DNA of 59,528 bases, from assembly GCA_035301625.1 (NCBI GenBank), contig DATGTW010000024.1:1-59528 (forward strand), read 5' to 3'. The translations under genes and the position numbers were made by a program. Origin of the DNA: Paenalcaligenes sp035301625. Lineage in GTDB: Bacteria; Pseudomonadota; Gammaproteobacteria; Burkholderiales; Burkholderiaceae_B. The notes beneath the pieces are model-generated. The model ran no database searches and had not been told where the DNA came from. It saw only the letters and a list, made by a program, of their open reading frames with translations. The first letter of the stretch is position 1. Each line of letters begins with the position of its first letter. Below are positions 1-9,085 of this stretch, piece after piece.

Positions 1-25
1 GAGCCAGGATCAAACTCTTCAGTTT
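1..25 (-). rRNA. 16S ribosomal RNA, 5' end only (partial)
   Basis: The first 18 bases are the reverse complement of the universal 16S 5' primer site (AGAGTTTGATCCTGGCTC), and the next bases read AAACTGAAG on the minus strand, matching the mature 5' end of proteobacterial 16S rRNA. Transcription runs leftward out of the window, so only about 25 bases of the gene are present. The mature 5' end is placed at about position 25 by analogy with E. coli. Confidence 0.93.
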
Positions 26-200
26 GAATCTCTGTGTGTGCTTTGCTCTGCAAAGCGATAGTACTCAAAGAAACGCCGGTATTTGCTGTTATGCAAAAAC
101 CTTGTTCCTTGTGAGCACTTTTAATGTCGATGGCCAACGCACCCCCATACAGGCATGCGTTGACTCGCACCTCAAGTGCCCACATCTATAGGCTACTAAA

Positions 201-213
201 TTGTTAAAGAACA
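201..213 (-). promoter_or_regulatory. rrn leader boxA antitermination site
   Basis: On the minus strand this reads TGTTCTTTAACAA, close to the proteobacterial boxA (TGCTCTTTAACA). It lies about 175 bases upstream of the 16S 5' end, between the promoter and the gene. The known role of boxA is to bind NusB/S10 and assemble the rRNA antitermination complex. Confidence 0.7.
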
Positions 214-288
214 AATCTCAGACCAACCAGCCATGAAGCTAATCAGTCTTGCCTCGGGTGCGTTGCACCGTACGAAGCAAAGAATATA

Positions 289-317
289 ATTATGAACTGG
301 ATTTGCGAGGCCGTCAA
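289..317 (-). promoter_or_regulatory. rRNA operon promoter (sigma-70 type)
   Basis: On the minus strand there is a -35 TTGACG (317-312), a 17-base spacer and a -10 CATAAT (294-289). The match to consensus is strong and the spacing ideal. It points toward the boxA and the 16S gene, with transcription starting near 282. It is the best promoter in the leader; additional promoters further upstream cannot be excluded. Confidence 0.65.
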
Positions 318-519
318 GAGAAGATTTCTCTGTGTGTGTTTTTTGCTGCATTGCGACAACAGTGTCGAACTAGCAATAAAGAACTGCGACGCGCTGTGAT
401 TGCGCTGCCTCGACCAAGTGAAGTTCCATGATAGAACACATTTTCAAAAAACTCAAATAATAGTGTCTAAACTCGCCCTGAAGCCACAATCTTTAGTCTC
501 AATGCTTTTAATTTATCGG

Positions 520-1680
520 CTAACTGTCGCTAGGCACCCAAACGTTGCCATCAAAAAGTAGTCTGGCAGTGCGATAAAAGGCACCATAGTGTGCATACCA
601 TTCTTGGGTTGGCCCCTGTTCTACCTGTGCCTGCACTTCAAGTACTCCTGATGGGTTGCCCAAACGTATACCAGTTTCTTTTTGCACTCCCCCATTGGAT
701 CGCGCTAATTGATTAACTATGGTGCCTTTGATTTCCGCCGCTACCGCAATGCACAAAGATATTGTGAGCGGTAAAGCGCGATGCGGTTGACCATTTGAAA
801 TCACCCTTGCAACCAAATCCATGTTTTGCTCGGGTATGTCTTGACCTTGAAGTGTAGGATTATCCTGCGGTGATGACACAATACACACAAAAGGCACCAT
901 CTTGATTTGAGCTGCTTGTTCTAATGTTTGCGCAATCCCCATGGCTACTGACGCGTGCTGGCGTATTTGCTCTAAGCATTGCATTACTTTTGTTTTTTTC
1001 TCTAGCTCATCAGGCAACTCAGTCCCTTTTAAACCTACCTCAGCTGCACGAACAAACACGGCAGCATTAGCAGCATCCACGTATGAAACCGTGAAACTAC
1101 CTGCACCATCAATTTCCAGTTGATTAGTTACGGCTGCGGTAGGCAATAATTTGTTTGTGGTTGCGCCACCAGGGTCAATAAAACGCAGCTCTATCGGTGA
1201 GCCTGTCCCACTGACCCCTGGAATTGATAGAGGGCCGGCATATACAGGCATGCCATTTTTGGTCGCAAAAGTGCTTTCTATGATTTTATTTGTGTTGGTA
1301 TTTAGTATGCGCACCGTTGTTTCATCAGCATTTGCAGAAACTAAGCCTGTGTGCACTGCAAAAGGACCCACAGCAGAACTCATATTACCGCAATTCCCCC
1401 GGTAATCTACACGCTGCTCATTGACGGCTACCTGCGCAAAGGTGTACTCAACATCAACCCCCTCACGTTCGGATGGGGCGATAACGCATACCTTGGATAA
1501 AGAAGAAACACCGCCCCCCATCCCGTCTAATTGACGCCCATAAGGATCGGGGGTGCCCATTGCTGCACAAAAAATGGGAGCCCACTGCTCTTTTTCTGTG
1601 GGTAGGTCTGACCTCAAGACCATTAATGCTTTACTGGTCCCCCCACGCATAAAGTAGGCAGGCAACGGATACTGTGACAT
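520..1680 (-). CDS. prpF: PrpF-family aconitate isomerase
   Basis: This is a 386-residue protein of the PrpF family (diaminopimelate epimerase-like double fold). PrpF isomerises 2-methylaconitate for the AcnD branch of the methylcitrate cycle, and relatives act as 4-oxalomesaconate tautomerases. Support comes from the N-terminal MRGGTSKALMVL motif, DPYGRQLDGMGGGVSSLSKV near residues 45-64, and the CGNMSSAVGPFAV segment around 97-109. Length is normal for the family. The ATG is preceded by GAGGAGC. It is divergent from the aconitase at 1798, with a 117-base shared promoter region, whereas in textbook prp operons prpF follows acnD on the same strand. No prpB or prpC is visible, so the exact substrate stays open. 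Confidence 0.8.
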   Translation of the reverse strand: MSQYPLPAYFMRGGTSKALMVLRSDLPTEKEQWAPIFCAAMGTPDPYGRQLDGMGGGVSSLSKVCVIAPSEREGVDVEYTFAQVAVNEQRVDYRGNCGNMSSAVGPFAVHTGLVSANADETTVRILNTNTNKIIESTFATKNGMPVYAGPLSIPGVSGTGSPIELRFIDPGGATTNKLLPTAAVTNQLEIDGAGSFTVSYVDAANAAVFVRAAEVGLKGTELPDELEKKTKVMQCLEQIRQHASVAMGIAQTLEQAAQIKMVPFVCIVSSPQDNPTLQGQDIPEQNMDLVARVISNGQPHRALPLTISLCIAVAAEIKGTIVNQLARSNGGVQKETGIRLGNPSGVLEVQAQVEQGPTQEWYAHYGAFYRTARLLFDGNVWVPSDS

Positions 1681-1797
1681 GTGTGCTCCTCGTTCTATTT
1701 ATGTATTTATGTTAAGCAATGTTTACGTTACTATTGAATTGATCTACTCCGCGGACGTTTTTCAGTCACGACTTTCTTTATTATACGGACACTTGCT

Positions 1798-4467
1798 ATG
1801 TCGCGCATTTACGATTTAAAAACACTTTCTCTCAATGGACAAGAGTTTCTATATGCCCCGATCGACCCATTTCCAAATATAGAAACACTGCCCTACAGTT
1901 TACGTATTGTGCTGGAAAATTTGGTGCGTCAGAAAGCACATATGGGTCGAGACACCACAGCCCAAATCCAAGCCGTGCTGGATCGCAAAGTCGGTACCGC
2001 TATTGATTTTTATCCTTCGCGTGTTTTCGGGCATGATATTTTAGGCCTTGTCATGTTATTAGACATGGTCGCATTGCGCGAAGCTGTTGCAGAATCAGGT
2101 GGTGATGTAGAGCAAGTACGTCCTCATGTGCCGACTGATGTTGTGGTAGATCACTCGCTACAAGTCGATAGCTGGGCTAACCCAGAGGCAGCAGCAATCA
2201 ATTTAGCTATCGAATACAAGAGAAATGCCGAGCGTTTCCGCTTTCTACGTTGGTGCGGTAATAACTTTGACGGGGTTAATGTTATCCCACCCGGCAAGGG
2301 GATTATGCACCAACTCCACCTGGAGCACATCGGTCAGGTAGTGGCTGAATCAGCTACTGATTCCAATTTAGATGACAAGCCCATTTTATCCCCGGATAGC
2401 TGTGTCGGCACAGATAGCCATACACCGATGGCTGATGGTTTGGGTATTTTGGCTTGGGGGGTGGGCGGTATTGAGGCCGAGGCCGTCATGCTGGGTCAAC
2501 CAGTAACCATGCCTTTACCCGAGGTGGTTGGTATCGAGCTCACGGGGGCTTTGCCCGAGGGCGTTTTACCCACTGATCTGGTTCTAGAAATTACAGAGCG
2601 GCTGCGCAAGCTGGGGGTTGTTGGTAAATTTGTTGAGTTTTTTGGCCCAGGGTTGGATAACCTGAGTCTAGGTGATCGGGGCACCATCGCTAACATGGCT
2701 CCTGAATATGGTGCGACGGTGGTGTTTTTCCCTGTTGATCAGGAAACACTAAATTATTTGTATATGACAGGTCGCGACGAGTCTCATATCGCCAAGATCA
2801 AAGTCTACTGCCAGGCACAAAAGCTATGGCGTGATAGTGACAGCCCAGCCCCCGATTTTGATACTGTCATGAAGGTTGATCTCAGTGAGATACGCCCCAG
2901 TGTTTCAGGACCTAGCCAACCAGAACAACGTCATGATTTAGCTGATGCAGCACCCCGCTTTATCACAGAACATGAACGCATTGCCGGGCGCACTGCTGAT
3001 TTAAATAAAAGATACTCCGTTGCAGACGAAGACTTTGAGCTACACGACGGTGCAGTAGTCATTGCCGCCATTACCTCTTGTACCAACACAGCAAACCCAA
3101 CCAACATGGTGGCGGCAGGACTATTAGCACGTAACGCTATCGAAAAAGGGCTCAAGCCCCAACCCTGGGTGAAAACCTCCTTGGTACCAGGCAGTCAGGT
3201 TACTGCCGATGTACTAGCAAGTGCTGGGTTACAAGACGCACTGGATCAATTAGGTTTTCATATTGCCGGTTTTGGTTGTACTACATGTAATGGTGGCTCC
3301 GGACCTTTACCACCCGCTATTGATGCGTGCATTCACGATAATGATCTAATTGTCACGGCAGTCCTTTCGGGGAACAGAAACTTTGACGGTCGCATCCATC
3401 CCAGTGTGCGTGCTAATTATTTGGCCTCGCCTGCCTTGGTAATTGTTTATGCTTTAGCGGGCTCTTTGACCAAAAACGTAGCGGATGACCCTTTGGGGCA
3501 TGACGAGCAAGGCAATCCTGTTTATCTCAGTGATATTTGGCCCAGCACCCAAGAAGTTCAAAACACGGTACAAAACGCCTATGCACGTGATTTATTCATC
3601 AAACGTTATTCCGAGCTTTTAAATGGTGGGCCCCAATGGGATGCCCTGGAATCCGAGGCTGGTTCACACTTTGATTGGGATCCTGACAGCCACTATATTC
3701 GCAAGCCCCCCTATTTTGAAGACATCACAACCCAACGCCCGGCAGTTAAAAACTTTCGCTTATTAAAGCCTTTGGTAATTTTGGGTGATTCAGTCACAAC
3801 CGATCACATCTCGCCATCAGGAGCCATCAGCCTGGGAACACCGGCGGCCGATTACCTACAAGAGCGTGATGTTGAGCAAATAGATTTCAATAATTACACA
3901 ACACGGCGCGCCAATCATGAAATTGTAATGCGTGCTTCTTTTGCCAATATTCGTTTGCGAAACAAGATGGTGCCTGGCATTGAGGGTGGTGTCACTAAAT
4001 TAATGCCTGATGGTGAGGTGATGCGGGTTTTTGATGCTGCCCAAGAATATATGCAGCGCAAACAACCTTTAATCATTATTGCGGGGAAAAATTATGGCAG
4101 TGGCTCTTCACGAGATTCTGCTGCCAAAGGCGTAGCGCTGCTTGGCGTCAAGGTTGTTTTAGCAGAAAGCTATGAGCGCATCCATCTGAGTAATCTCATA
4201 GGTATGGGGGTCTTGCCTTTGGAATTTAGTCCTGGTATCAATGCCGAAACACTCAAGTTAACGGGCACTGAAACCTACGATGTCAGCGGGCTAAATGACG
4301 ATATTCAACCTGGTGAATCTTTATTGCTAACCATCCGCTATGCCGATGGCAGCACCAAAGAGACCAAAGTTATTGCTCGGTTGGATACGGAAACTGATGT
4401 TGAGTATTGGCGCCATGGTGGTATCTTGCCCTACACTTGGCGTCGTTATGTGCAGCACAAAACATAG
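1798..4467 (+). CDS. acnA: Aconitate hydratase (AcnA-like; AcnD possible)
   Basis: This is an 889-residue iron-sulfur aconitase, the TCA-cycle enzyme interconverting citrate and isocitrate; AcnD relatives dehydrate 2-methylcitrate. The 4Fe-4S ligands are C428 (SCTNTANP), C494 and C497 (GCTTCNGG). PDSCVGTDSHTPM and GWGVGGIEAEAVMLGQP precede them. The C-terminal swivel domain has DSVTTDHISPSG and YGSGSSRDSAAKG (766 onward). Length and most motifs fit AcnA, but IPPGKGIMHQLHLE resembles AcnD, and prpF lies divergently next door. The usual Trp of SRDWAAKG is Ser here. The Shine-Dalgarno is weak (GGAC). It converges with the oxidoreductase ending at 4514. Confidence 0.85.
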   Translation: MSRIYDLKTLSLNGQEFLYAPIDPFPNIETLPYSLRIVLENLVRQKAHMGRDTTAQIQAVLDRKVGTAIDFYPSRVFGHDILGLVMLLDMVALREAVAESGGDVEQVRPHVPTDVVVDHSLQVDSWANPEAAAINLAIEYKRNAERFRFLRWCGNNFDGVNVIPPGKGIMHQLHLEHIGQVVAESATDSNLDDKPILSPDSCVGTDSHTPMADGLGILAWGVGGIEAEAVMLGQPVTMPLPEVVGIELTGALPEGVLPTDLVLEITERLRKLGVVGKFVEFFGPGLDNLSLGDRGTIANMAPEYGATVVFFPVDQETLNYLYMTGRDESHIAKIKVYCQAQKLWRDSDSPAPDFDTVMKVDLSEIRPSVSGPSQPEQRHDLADAAPRFITEHERIAGRTADLNKRYSVADEDFELHDGAVVIAAITSCTNTANPTNMVAAGLLARNAIEKGLKPQPWVKTSLVPGSQVTADVLASAGLQDALDQLGFHIAGFGCTTCNGGSGPLPPAIDACIHDNDLIVTAVLSGNRNFDGRIHPSVRANYLASPALVIVYALAGSLTKNVADDPLGHDEQGNPVYLSDIWPSTQEVQNTVQNAYARDLFIKRYSELLNGGPQWDALESEAGSHFDWDPDSHYIRKPPYFEDITTQRPAVKNFRLLKPLVILGDSVTTDHISPSGAISLGTPAADYLQERDVEQIDFNNYTTRRANHEIVMRASFANIRLRNKMVPGIEGGVTKLMPDGEVMRVFDAAQEYMQRKQPLIIIAGKNYGSGSSRDSAAKGVALLGVKVVLAESYERIHLSNLIGMGVLPLEFSPGINAETLKLTGTETYDVSGLNDDIQPGESLLLTIRYADGSTKETKVIARLDTETDVEYWRHGGILPYTWRRYVQHKT

Positions 4468-4513
4468 GGTGGCGTGGCGCGGATTAGAGCATGCGGCGGG
4501 TTTTATGCTGACG

Positions 4514-5833
4514 TCAAGCTTCTGCCCGCCCGCGCCATTTTTCCCAAGCTAATCGACTACGTACCCCTGCTCCTAAAAAAGGCTGCGGCAATAATGCCGC
4601 CGGGGGCTCTAACTGCAGCATATAGTCCAAAAGATCGCTTTGCTCTCCACAGGCGAGCTCAGCCGCTAATAACCCACCAATCGTTCCTGTAGTAATACCG
4701 ATACCATTTTGGCAGACTGCCCCATATACATTGGGTGCCAGCATACCAAAGCCTGAGGCACTGTTACGTGACATGCATACGAGACCCGTCCAGGTATGTT
4801 CTATAGGCAGGTCGCTAAGCATGGGAAAGCGCTCATGCAAAAGGTCTTCGTGACGGCGAGCAACATCGTCTTTTTCCTCATCATCCGTTCTTAAACCAGG
4901 GGCATAATCCACATGCTGGCGAATCAGCAATCGTTGGTCGGGCGTCCGGCGTAGTGTAGTCCCCACTAAGGCATTCACAGGAATAATGCCCCAACTCTTT
5001 AGGCCTGGCAGGTCCTCTTTTTGAATGTCATTCATGGGTTGAGTCAAACTGGCGTGGGCGGCAAAATGCATCAGTCGCCCCCCATAAAAGCCAAATTGTT
5101 CGATAAAACCATTCACGGCCAAAATCAGTTTTTTTGCGTGCACCGAACCCGCAGGTGTACGCACCCGAATATCTTGGGAAAGATCCAGGCTCAACACTGG
5201 CGAGTACTCATAAAGCTGAACATTAGTCGGTAAGGAGTCAGCCAAACCCCGTGTGAGTGCACTGGGGTTAAGTAAGACGGTATTGGGGGTATAAAGCCCG
5301 GTCTTGTAAAAGTCAAAGCCTACACGCTCATGTAGTGCTGCCCCCTGGAGCCATTCAAAAGGAATATCAAGCGCTTCTAACAATGCACGCCGCGGCGATA
5401 AAACCCGTTGCATCCCACGTTCGGTAGCTGCGGTGTGAAAACAACCATCCTGTTGCCAATCGCAATCAATTTGATGCTGCTTAACCTGGGCTTGCAAATA
5501 CTCAATGGCTTTTTGGGTGAGCTGTAAGCTTTGGCGTGCTTGCTCGAGCTTTTGGCCTGCACCGCGCGCTTCGTGAGGTGCACCAATTACAAAGCCCGAG
5601 TTACGGCCCTGAGCGCCCTCACCGACCTGCTCGGCCTCGAGCACTATAATAGCGTCATTGGGACGCAACTCAGCCAAGCGTCGCGCAGCAGCCAACCCGG
5701 CAAAGCCAGCCCCAATCACAAGAAAGTCAGCCTCTTGAGCTTGTTGTAGTACTGGGTTTGGTTGGCGCTCGTCGAGTAAAGCACTCCATCCATTGTGATG
5801 GTCATTATTTGGCAATATGGATATTGTACGCAT
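4514..5833 (-). CDS. FAD-dependent amine oxidoreductase (DAO family, PuuB-like)
   Basis: This 439-residue flavoprotein belongs to the D-amino-acid oxidase/glycine oxidase fold. The dinucleotide-binding motif VIGAGFAGLAAARRL sits near residues 38-52, followed by the acidic VLEAEQVGEGAQGRNSGFV stretch around 64-82 that resembles gamma-glutamylputrescine oxidases. The C-terminal GIGITTGTIGGLLAAELA matches the FAD-closing segment of the family. Members oxidise amines or amino acids to imines and pass electrons to oxygen or quinones; the substrate cannot be told from sequence. It is a single gene, convergent with the aconitase and divergent from the kinase-like gene at 6024. The Shine-Dalgarno is poor, so the start is uncertain. 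Confidence 0.75.
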   Translation of the reverse strand: MRTISILPNNDHHNGWSALLDERQPNPVLQQAQEADFLVIGAGFAGLAAARRLAELRPNDAIIVLEAEQVGEGAQGRNSGFVIGAPHEARGAGQKLEQARQSLQLTQKAIEYLQAQVKQHQIDCDWQQDGCFHTAATERGMQRVLSPRRALLEALDIPFEWLQGAALHERVGFDFYKTGLYTPNTVLLNPSALTRGLADSLPTNVQLYEYSPVLSLDLSQDIRVRTPAGSVHAKKLILAVNGFIEQFGFYGGRLMHFAAHASLTQPMNDIQKEDLPGLKSWGIIPVNALVGTTLRRTPDQRLLIRQHVDYAPGLRTDDEEKDDVARRHEDLLHERFPMLSDLPIEHTWTGLVCMSRNSASGFGMLAPNVYGAVCQNGIGITTGTIGGLLAAELACGEQSDLLDYMLQLEPPAALLPQPFLGAGVRSRLAWEKWRGRAEA

Positions 5834-6023
5834 GGCTATTTGATCTTTAAGGGCTACCCCAATTTAATTCATACCATATCTATGGCCTCCCAGTACATCA
5901 TATTGCACATTCGATAAATCTTAATAAATTTAGATTACGCACTGAACACTTTTTCGCTGAATAGTTTTTGGCAGCTACGATATAATAATTTTTTTATTAT
6001 CTACAAATGGCTATCAAAGATTC

Positions 6024-6890
6024 ATGGCGGTGCATTTCCCTTCATTAACAGCCGAGCAACTCAATCGTCTCAGGTCATTAATAGAACAACAGTTTGCTGG
6101 CCAATCCCCGTCTCGACCTCAAATTATAGAATTCGAAAGGCAACGATTTGTGGTGAAATTTCAGCGCCAAGAAAAAAACCGTACCCGCCAAGAACGCTTA
6201 AGTGCTTTGGGTTATTTTCTGCTCTTTAGAAAGTGGCTGCATTCAAGCTATTTTCGCTCATTAAATATACAAGAAGAAGCACAGCGATTAATCAACCTGC
6301 AGCAGGCAGGTGTCCACGTCGCCCCTGTTTATTTCCACGATAAGAATTATTTTATCCAAGCCTATAGCGGCATTTCGTTGGATACAGTGCTGCCTCGGCG
6401 TGACGAAAACGAGCGCATTGATTTAATCTTTGACGTTTTGGCTGATTTAGCACAATTACATTCCCGAGGCCAGTGGCATGGTGGCCCGCAAATCAGAAAC
6501 TTAACCCTATTAGAGAGACAATTTGAAGGACAATTAAGGGAACAGCAGTTATTCAGGATTGATTTTGAAGAACGTTTTGGCTTTTATACGCCTTTGGCAC
6601 TGGCGCAATGTTATGACCTGGTTTTGACCTTTAATTCAATCAAGAAATTCCTGAATGACGATTTAAATTTAGGTGAAAAACTGTTTCTGCATTACTGGGA
6701 TGCCTATCCCAACAAAGATCTCATTCCTTATCTGCAAAAAGTTTTGCGCTGGCTCAGTCCTTTAATGGCCATTGGCGGGTTATTAGGGCGTATTAACAAG
6801 CATAACAATGATATTAATACGTCTATTTTCTTTGGCCAGATTTTAAAAAGCCTACTGCCCACTTTAAAGCCCCATCAAACAATGCTCTAA
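6024..6890 (+). CDS. Kinase-like (BUD32/lipopolysaccharide-kinase type) protein, degenerate catalytic loop
   Basis: This 288-residue protein has a small protein-kinase-like layout. A candidate ATP-binding lysine is K45 (VVKFQ). The segment LAQLHSRGQWHGG (about 142-154) aligns with the catalytic loop of Bud32/RIO/LPS-kinase proteins (LH..G..HGD), N159 is at the metal-ligand spacing, and D180 (RIDFEERFG) matches the DFG-like metal aspartate. The catalytic aspartate after HG is Gly here, so activity is doubtful. A basic stretch (RQEKNRTRQER, about 48-58) and two hydrophobic segments (about 65-75 and 245-258) suggest membrane contact. It is a lone gene ending at a shared terminator. The function is not known. 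Confidence 0.6.
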   Translation: MAVHFPSLTAEQLNRLRSLIEQQFAGQSPSRPQIIEFERQRFVVKFQRQEKNRTRQERLSALGYFLLFRKWLHSSYFRSLNIQEEAQRLINLQQAGVHVAPVYFHDKNYFIQAYSGISLDTVLPRRDENERIDLIFDVLADLAQLHSRGQWHGGPQIRNLTLLERQFEGQLREQQLFRIDFEERFGFYTPLALAQCYDLVLTFNSIKKFLNDDLNLGEKLFLHYWDAYPNKDLIPYLQKVLRWLSPLMAIGGLLGRINKHNNDINTSIFFGQILKSLLPTLKPHQTML

Positions 6891-7006
6891 AGGCTATACG
6901 CCAATCATGGCCATCTCTGGGAATAGGGCTGGTACATCTTTCGCGATACCTCCAGGATTGGGGTGATCCATCATTTGCGATATATGTGAAATAATGGCGG
7001 GAACAA

Positions 7007-7038
7007 AAAAGCACCAGGCATGATGCGCTGGTGCTTTT
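7007..7038. terminator. Bidirectional intrinsic terminator
   Basis: An 11-base-pair perfect inverted repeat (AAAAGCACCAG / CTGGTGCTTTT) with a 10-base loop lies between two convergent genes. It has a T-run on each strand and can serve both the kinase-like gene (plus) and the baeRF gene (minus). Confidence 0.85.
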
Positions 7039-7059
7039 CTTAGTTAAGGCTTGGCCGCT

Positions 7060-8220
7060 TTAGTATCTATAAATCGCAGCAATGCCCGTATCTGTAGGCA
7101 TCACATCTTCGGGTAATACCATTAGTTTGCCGCTACGACGAATAGTCATTTCGGCTAGGTCATCAAGTACATCTTCGACGTCGGGAGCGTTAAAATCTTC
7201 TAGTATTTCGACCTTTTTTTCTTCGCGGTTGACACGCCCTGGGATTCTTTGCTCGGCAGAAATGAGCAAGGTGTCTACACGCCCATCTAATATGGCGCGT
7301 ACAACACTCTGAATATTATCGCTGGCCAAACCAGTACCATGAGACTTCTTGAACTGAGCAATGGCATTTGCCACACGCTCTTGGGCGACGGGTTCTACTA
7401 CCTCCCAGACTCGCTTGCGTAGGTCATCTACACTGAGCGCTGTCGGATCAATGCTAATACCCTCTTTGAGCAAATGCGAGTTATGGGATAGTTTGCGGAA
7501 AGTTCCTTGGTATTCGGGCAGTGTTACCAACACCAGCGGCAGGCTGCTGGGTTTGCTAATGCGATCATTTATAGCCCGGTCAACGACCCGGAAGAAACGC
7601 TCAGTATCTACCTCGACCGCCTCAGCTCGACCACCATGGCCATGGAACATGGCAGCACTGGTGCGTGCAGCTGCGCCCAAACGGTAGCTAGCCATGCTAA
7701 GGCTACCGGCCTCGCGCTCTTCGCCCAAAGCTTGCTCAATAGTGGCGGGAAATTCATCATCCAACAAAATATGGTCCATGACGTCACGGTTACCTTCAAA
7801 AAGCTGCACGGCTTGGCGTGTCAGACATATCACCTGGAAACGATCCAAAGTTTGCATCTGGCGTAGCAGTGGTTTGATATGGAAGGAATCAGATACGACA
7901 GCAAAGTCAGGGGTAGGACGCTGCAGACTGAAAACTTTGAATTCGCCTTTTTTAGCCAAGATAGCTAATCCATCCAAGGTGTGCTGCCAGAAATGCTCAT
8001 CAGCTGCTAAACGATGAAAAGGCTCAAGCAAGGGCTCATATTCACTTTTATGATATTGGCTGCTTAAAGATTGCTCGAGATCTTTTACCAAATTTTTAAA
8101 ACGAATAGGATCCTGAGCATTATCGGGATGGCTACGGTGGGTCGCTTGGTATAGAGACAGACATGGGCCCTCTTGCCTTTCCAGGAAAGGTGCGAGTGCG
8201 TCAAAAGATAAATGACCCAT
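7060..8220 (-). CDS. baeRF family protein (bacterial eRF1/Pelota-like)
   Basis: This 386-residue protein resembles the bacterial archaeo-eukaryotic release factor (baeRF) families, which have eRF1-like domains 2 and 3. Visible marks are the N-terminal LSLYQATHRSHPD with the following RFKNLVKDLE (about 20-50), the MFHGHGGRAEAVEVDTERFF segment near the middle, PLVLVTLPEYQGTFRK (about 230-245), and a C-terminal domain ending in TDTGIAAIYRY. No GGQ peptide-release motif is seen. A role in ribosome rescue or translation stress has been proposed for the family but is not established. The start is supported by AGGAG eight bases before the ATG. It is single, upstream of the shared terminator. Confidence 0.65.
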   Translation of the reverse strand: MGHLSFDALAPFLERQEGPCLSLYQATHRSHPDNAQDPIRFKNLVKDLEQSLSSQYHKSEYEPLLEPFHRLAADEHFWQHTLDGLAILAKKGEFKVFSLQRPTPDFAVVSDSFHIKPLLRQMQTLDRFQVICLTRQAVQLFEGNRDVMDHILLDDEFPATIEQALGEEREAGSLSMASYRLGAAARTSAAMFHGHGGRAEAVEVDTERFFRVVDRAINDRISKPSSLPLVLVTLPEYQGTFRKLSHNSHLLKEGISIDPTALSVDDLRKRVWEVVEPVAQERVANAIAQFKKSHGTGLASDNIQSVVRAILDGRVDTLLISAEQRIPGRVNREEKKVEILEDFNAPDVEDVLDDLAEMTIRRSGKLMVLPEDVMPTDTGIAAIYRY

Positions 8221-8361
8221 AAATGATACTCCTGTGGAAAATTAATTAGATACTGTGAGTTTATTGTACCGCTGTAAATATAATATCAATAAAGGAATTG
8301 ACTGGTATGCTTGATAAAGGTCAATAGTTGGCAGAAATTAAAGATATTAACTTTTTAGTCC

Positions 8362-8943
8362 TCAACGAGCATTTCTAAGAGCCAGACCCAAAAGAAATAA
8401 CCCCCACCCTTGAAAAATTAAATCAATAGCTAAAAGCATCCCCATGATAAATACACTGTTATCAGGCCATCCCCAAGCTATCAATAACCCAGCAACGACG
8501 CTGATTAAGCCGCTAACGGCCAGCCAGCTCCAACCGTTTTGAGAACGGTGATTGAACCAAATCCAAAGCCTCAAAAAACCCAGCCCGATCAGTGAAGCAC
8601 CAAGCAGCAAGGTCAAAAGCATCGCACCCAGCATCGGGTTTGAGAAAGCAATCACCCCACCCGCCAGATACAACAAGCCACTAAGGGACCACAACAAAAA
8701 ACTCGGCCAAGGCCGGGTCCGCCAGGCGTGGACAAGTTGTGCTATGCCTCCAATGATCATCATCAAACCGATAAACCATACACTGACCATGGCTGCGGTC
8801 AATACGTGCACACTGGCAACGATACCTAAAAAAAGCAACAACAATCCCAAGGCAACAAACCAACCCCATTTAGGAGCCAAGGTTTTCAATGCCTGAGAAA
8901 TAGTAGTGTCTCGCGGGAAACGCGGAGGGATAGGGTTCGTCAT
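8362..8943 (-). CDS. hdeD: HdeD family membrane protein (DUF308)
   Basis: This 193-residue protein has six predicted transmembrane helices at about residues 28-48, 50-70, 82-104, 106-128, 140-160 and 165-188. This matches the HdeD/DUF308 architecture of three repeated helix pairs with Gly-rich cores. E. coli HdeD contributes to acid resistance at high cell density; the molecular activity is unknown. The ATG follows AAAGGA. It lies upstream of the baeRF gene in the same direction with a 141-base gap and is divergent from the methyltransferase at 9086. No terminator separates it from the baeRF gene, so partial co-transcription is possible. Confidence 0.75.
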   Translation of the reverse strand: MTNPIPPRFPRDTTISQALKTLAPKWGWFVALGLLLLFLGIVASVHVLTAAMVSVWFIGLMMIIGGIAQLVHAWRTRPWPSFLLWSLSGLLYLAGGVIAFSNPMLGAMLLTLLLGASLIGLGFLRLWIWFNHRSQNGWSWLAVSGLISVVAGLLIAWGWPDNSVFIMGMLLAIDLIFQGWGLFLLGLALRNAR

Positions 8944-9085
8944 AAAAATCCTTTAAAATAGATTATCTATCGACCCTGCTTATTCTACCTCTAAAGGCGG
9001 TTAACCGACCGTAATTAAGCATTTATTATCTAAAAATAAACATTAACAATAGGCGTTTATTAAAAGTACTGCAAAGGACCTACAC

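Larger units (their letters stand above)
26..519. other. Non-coding rRNA leader and upstream region
   Basis: This stretch holds the 16S leader, the boxA and the promoter listed separately. The 60-residue open frame on the plus strand (249-431) has no family resemblance and crosses the rrn promoter, so I do not treat it as a gene. The AT-rich segment at about 432-465 could serve as an UP element for the rrn promoter, but that is only suggested by composition. I see no tRNA and no clear terminator for the prpF gene that ends at 520. Confidence 0.6.

Noticed and set aside
249..431. A 60-codon plus-strand open frame in the rRNA leader
   Set aside because: It crosses the rrn promoter on the other strand and has no recognisable features.
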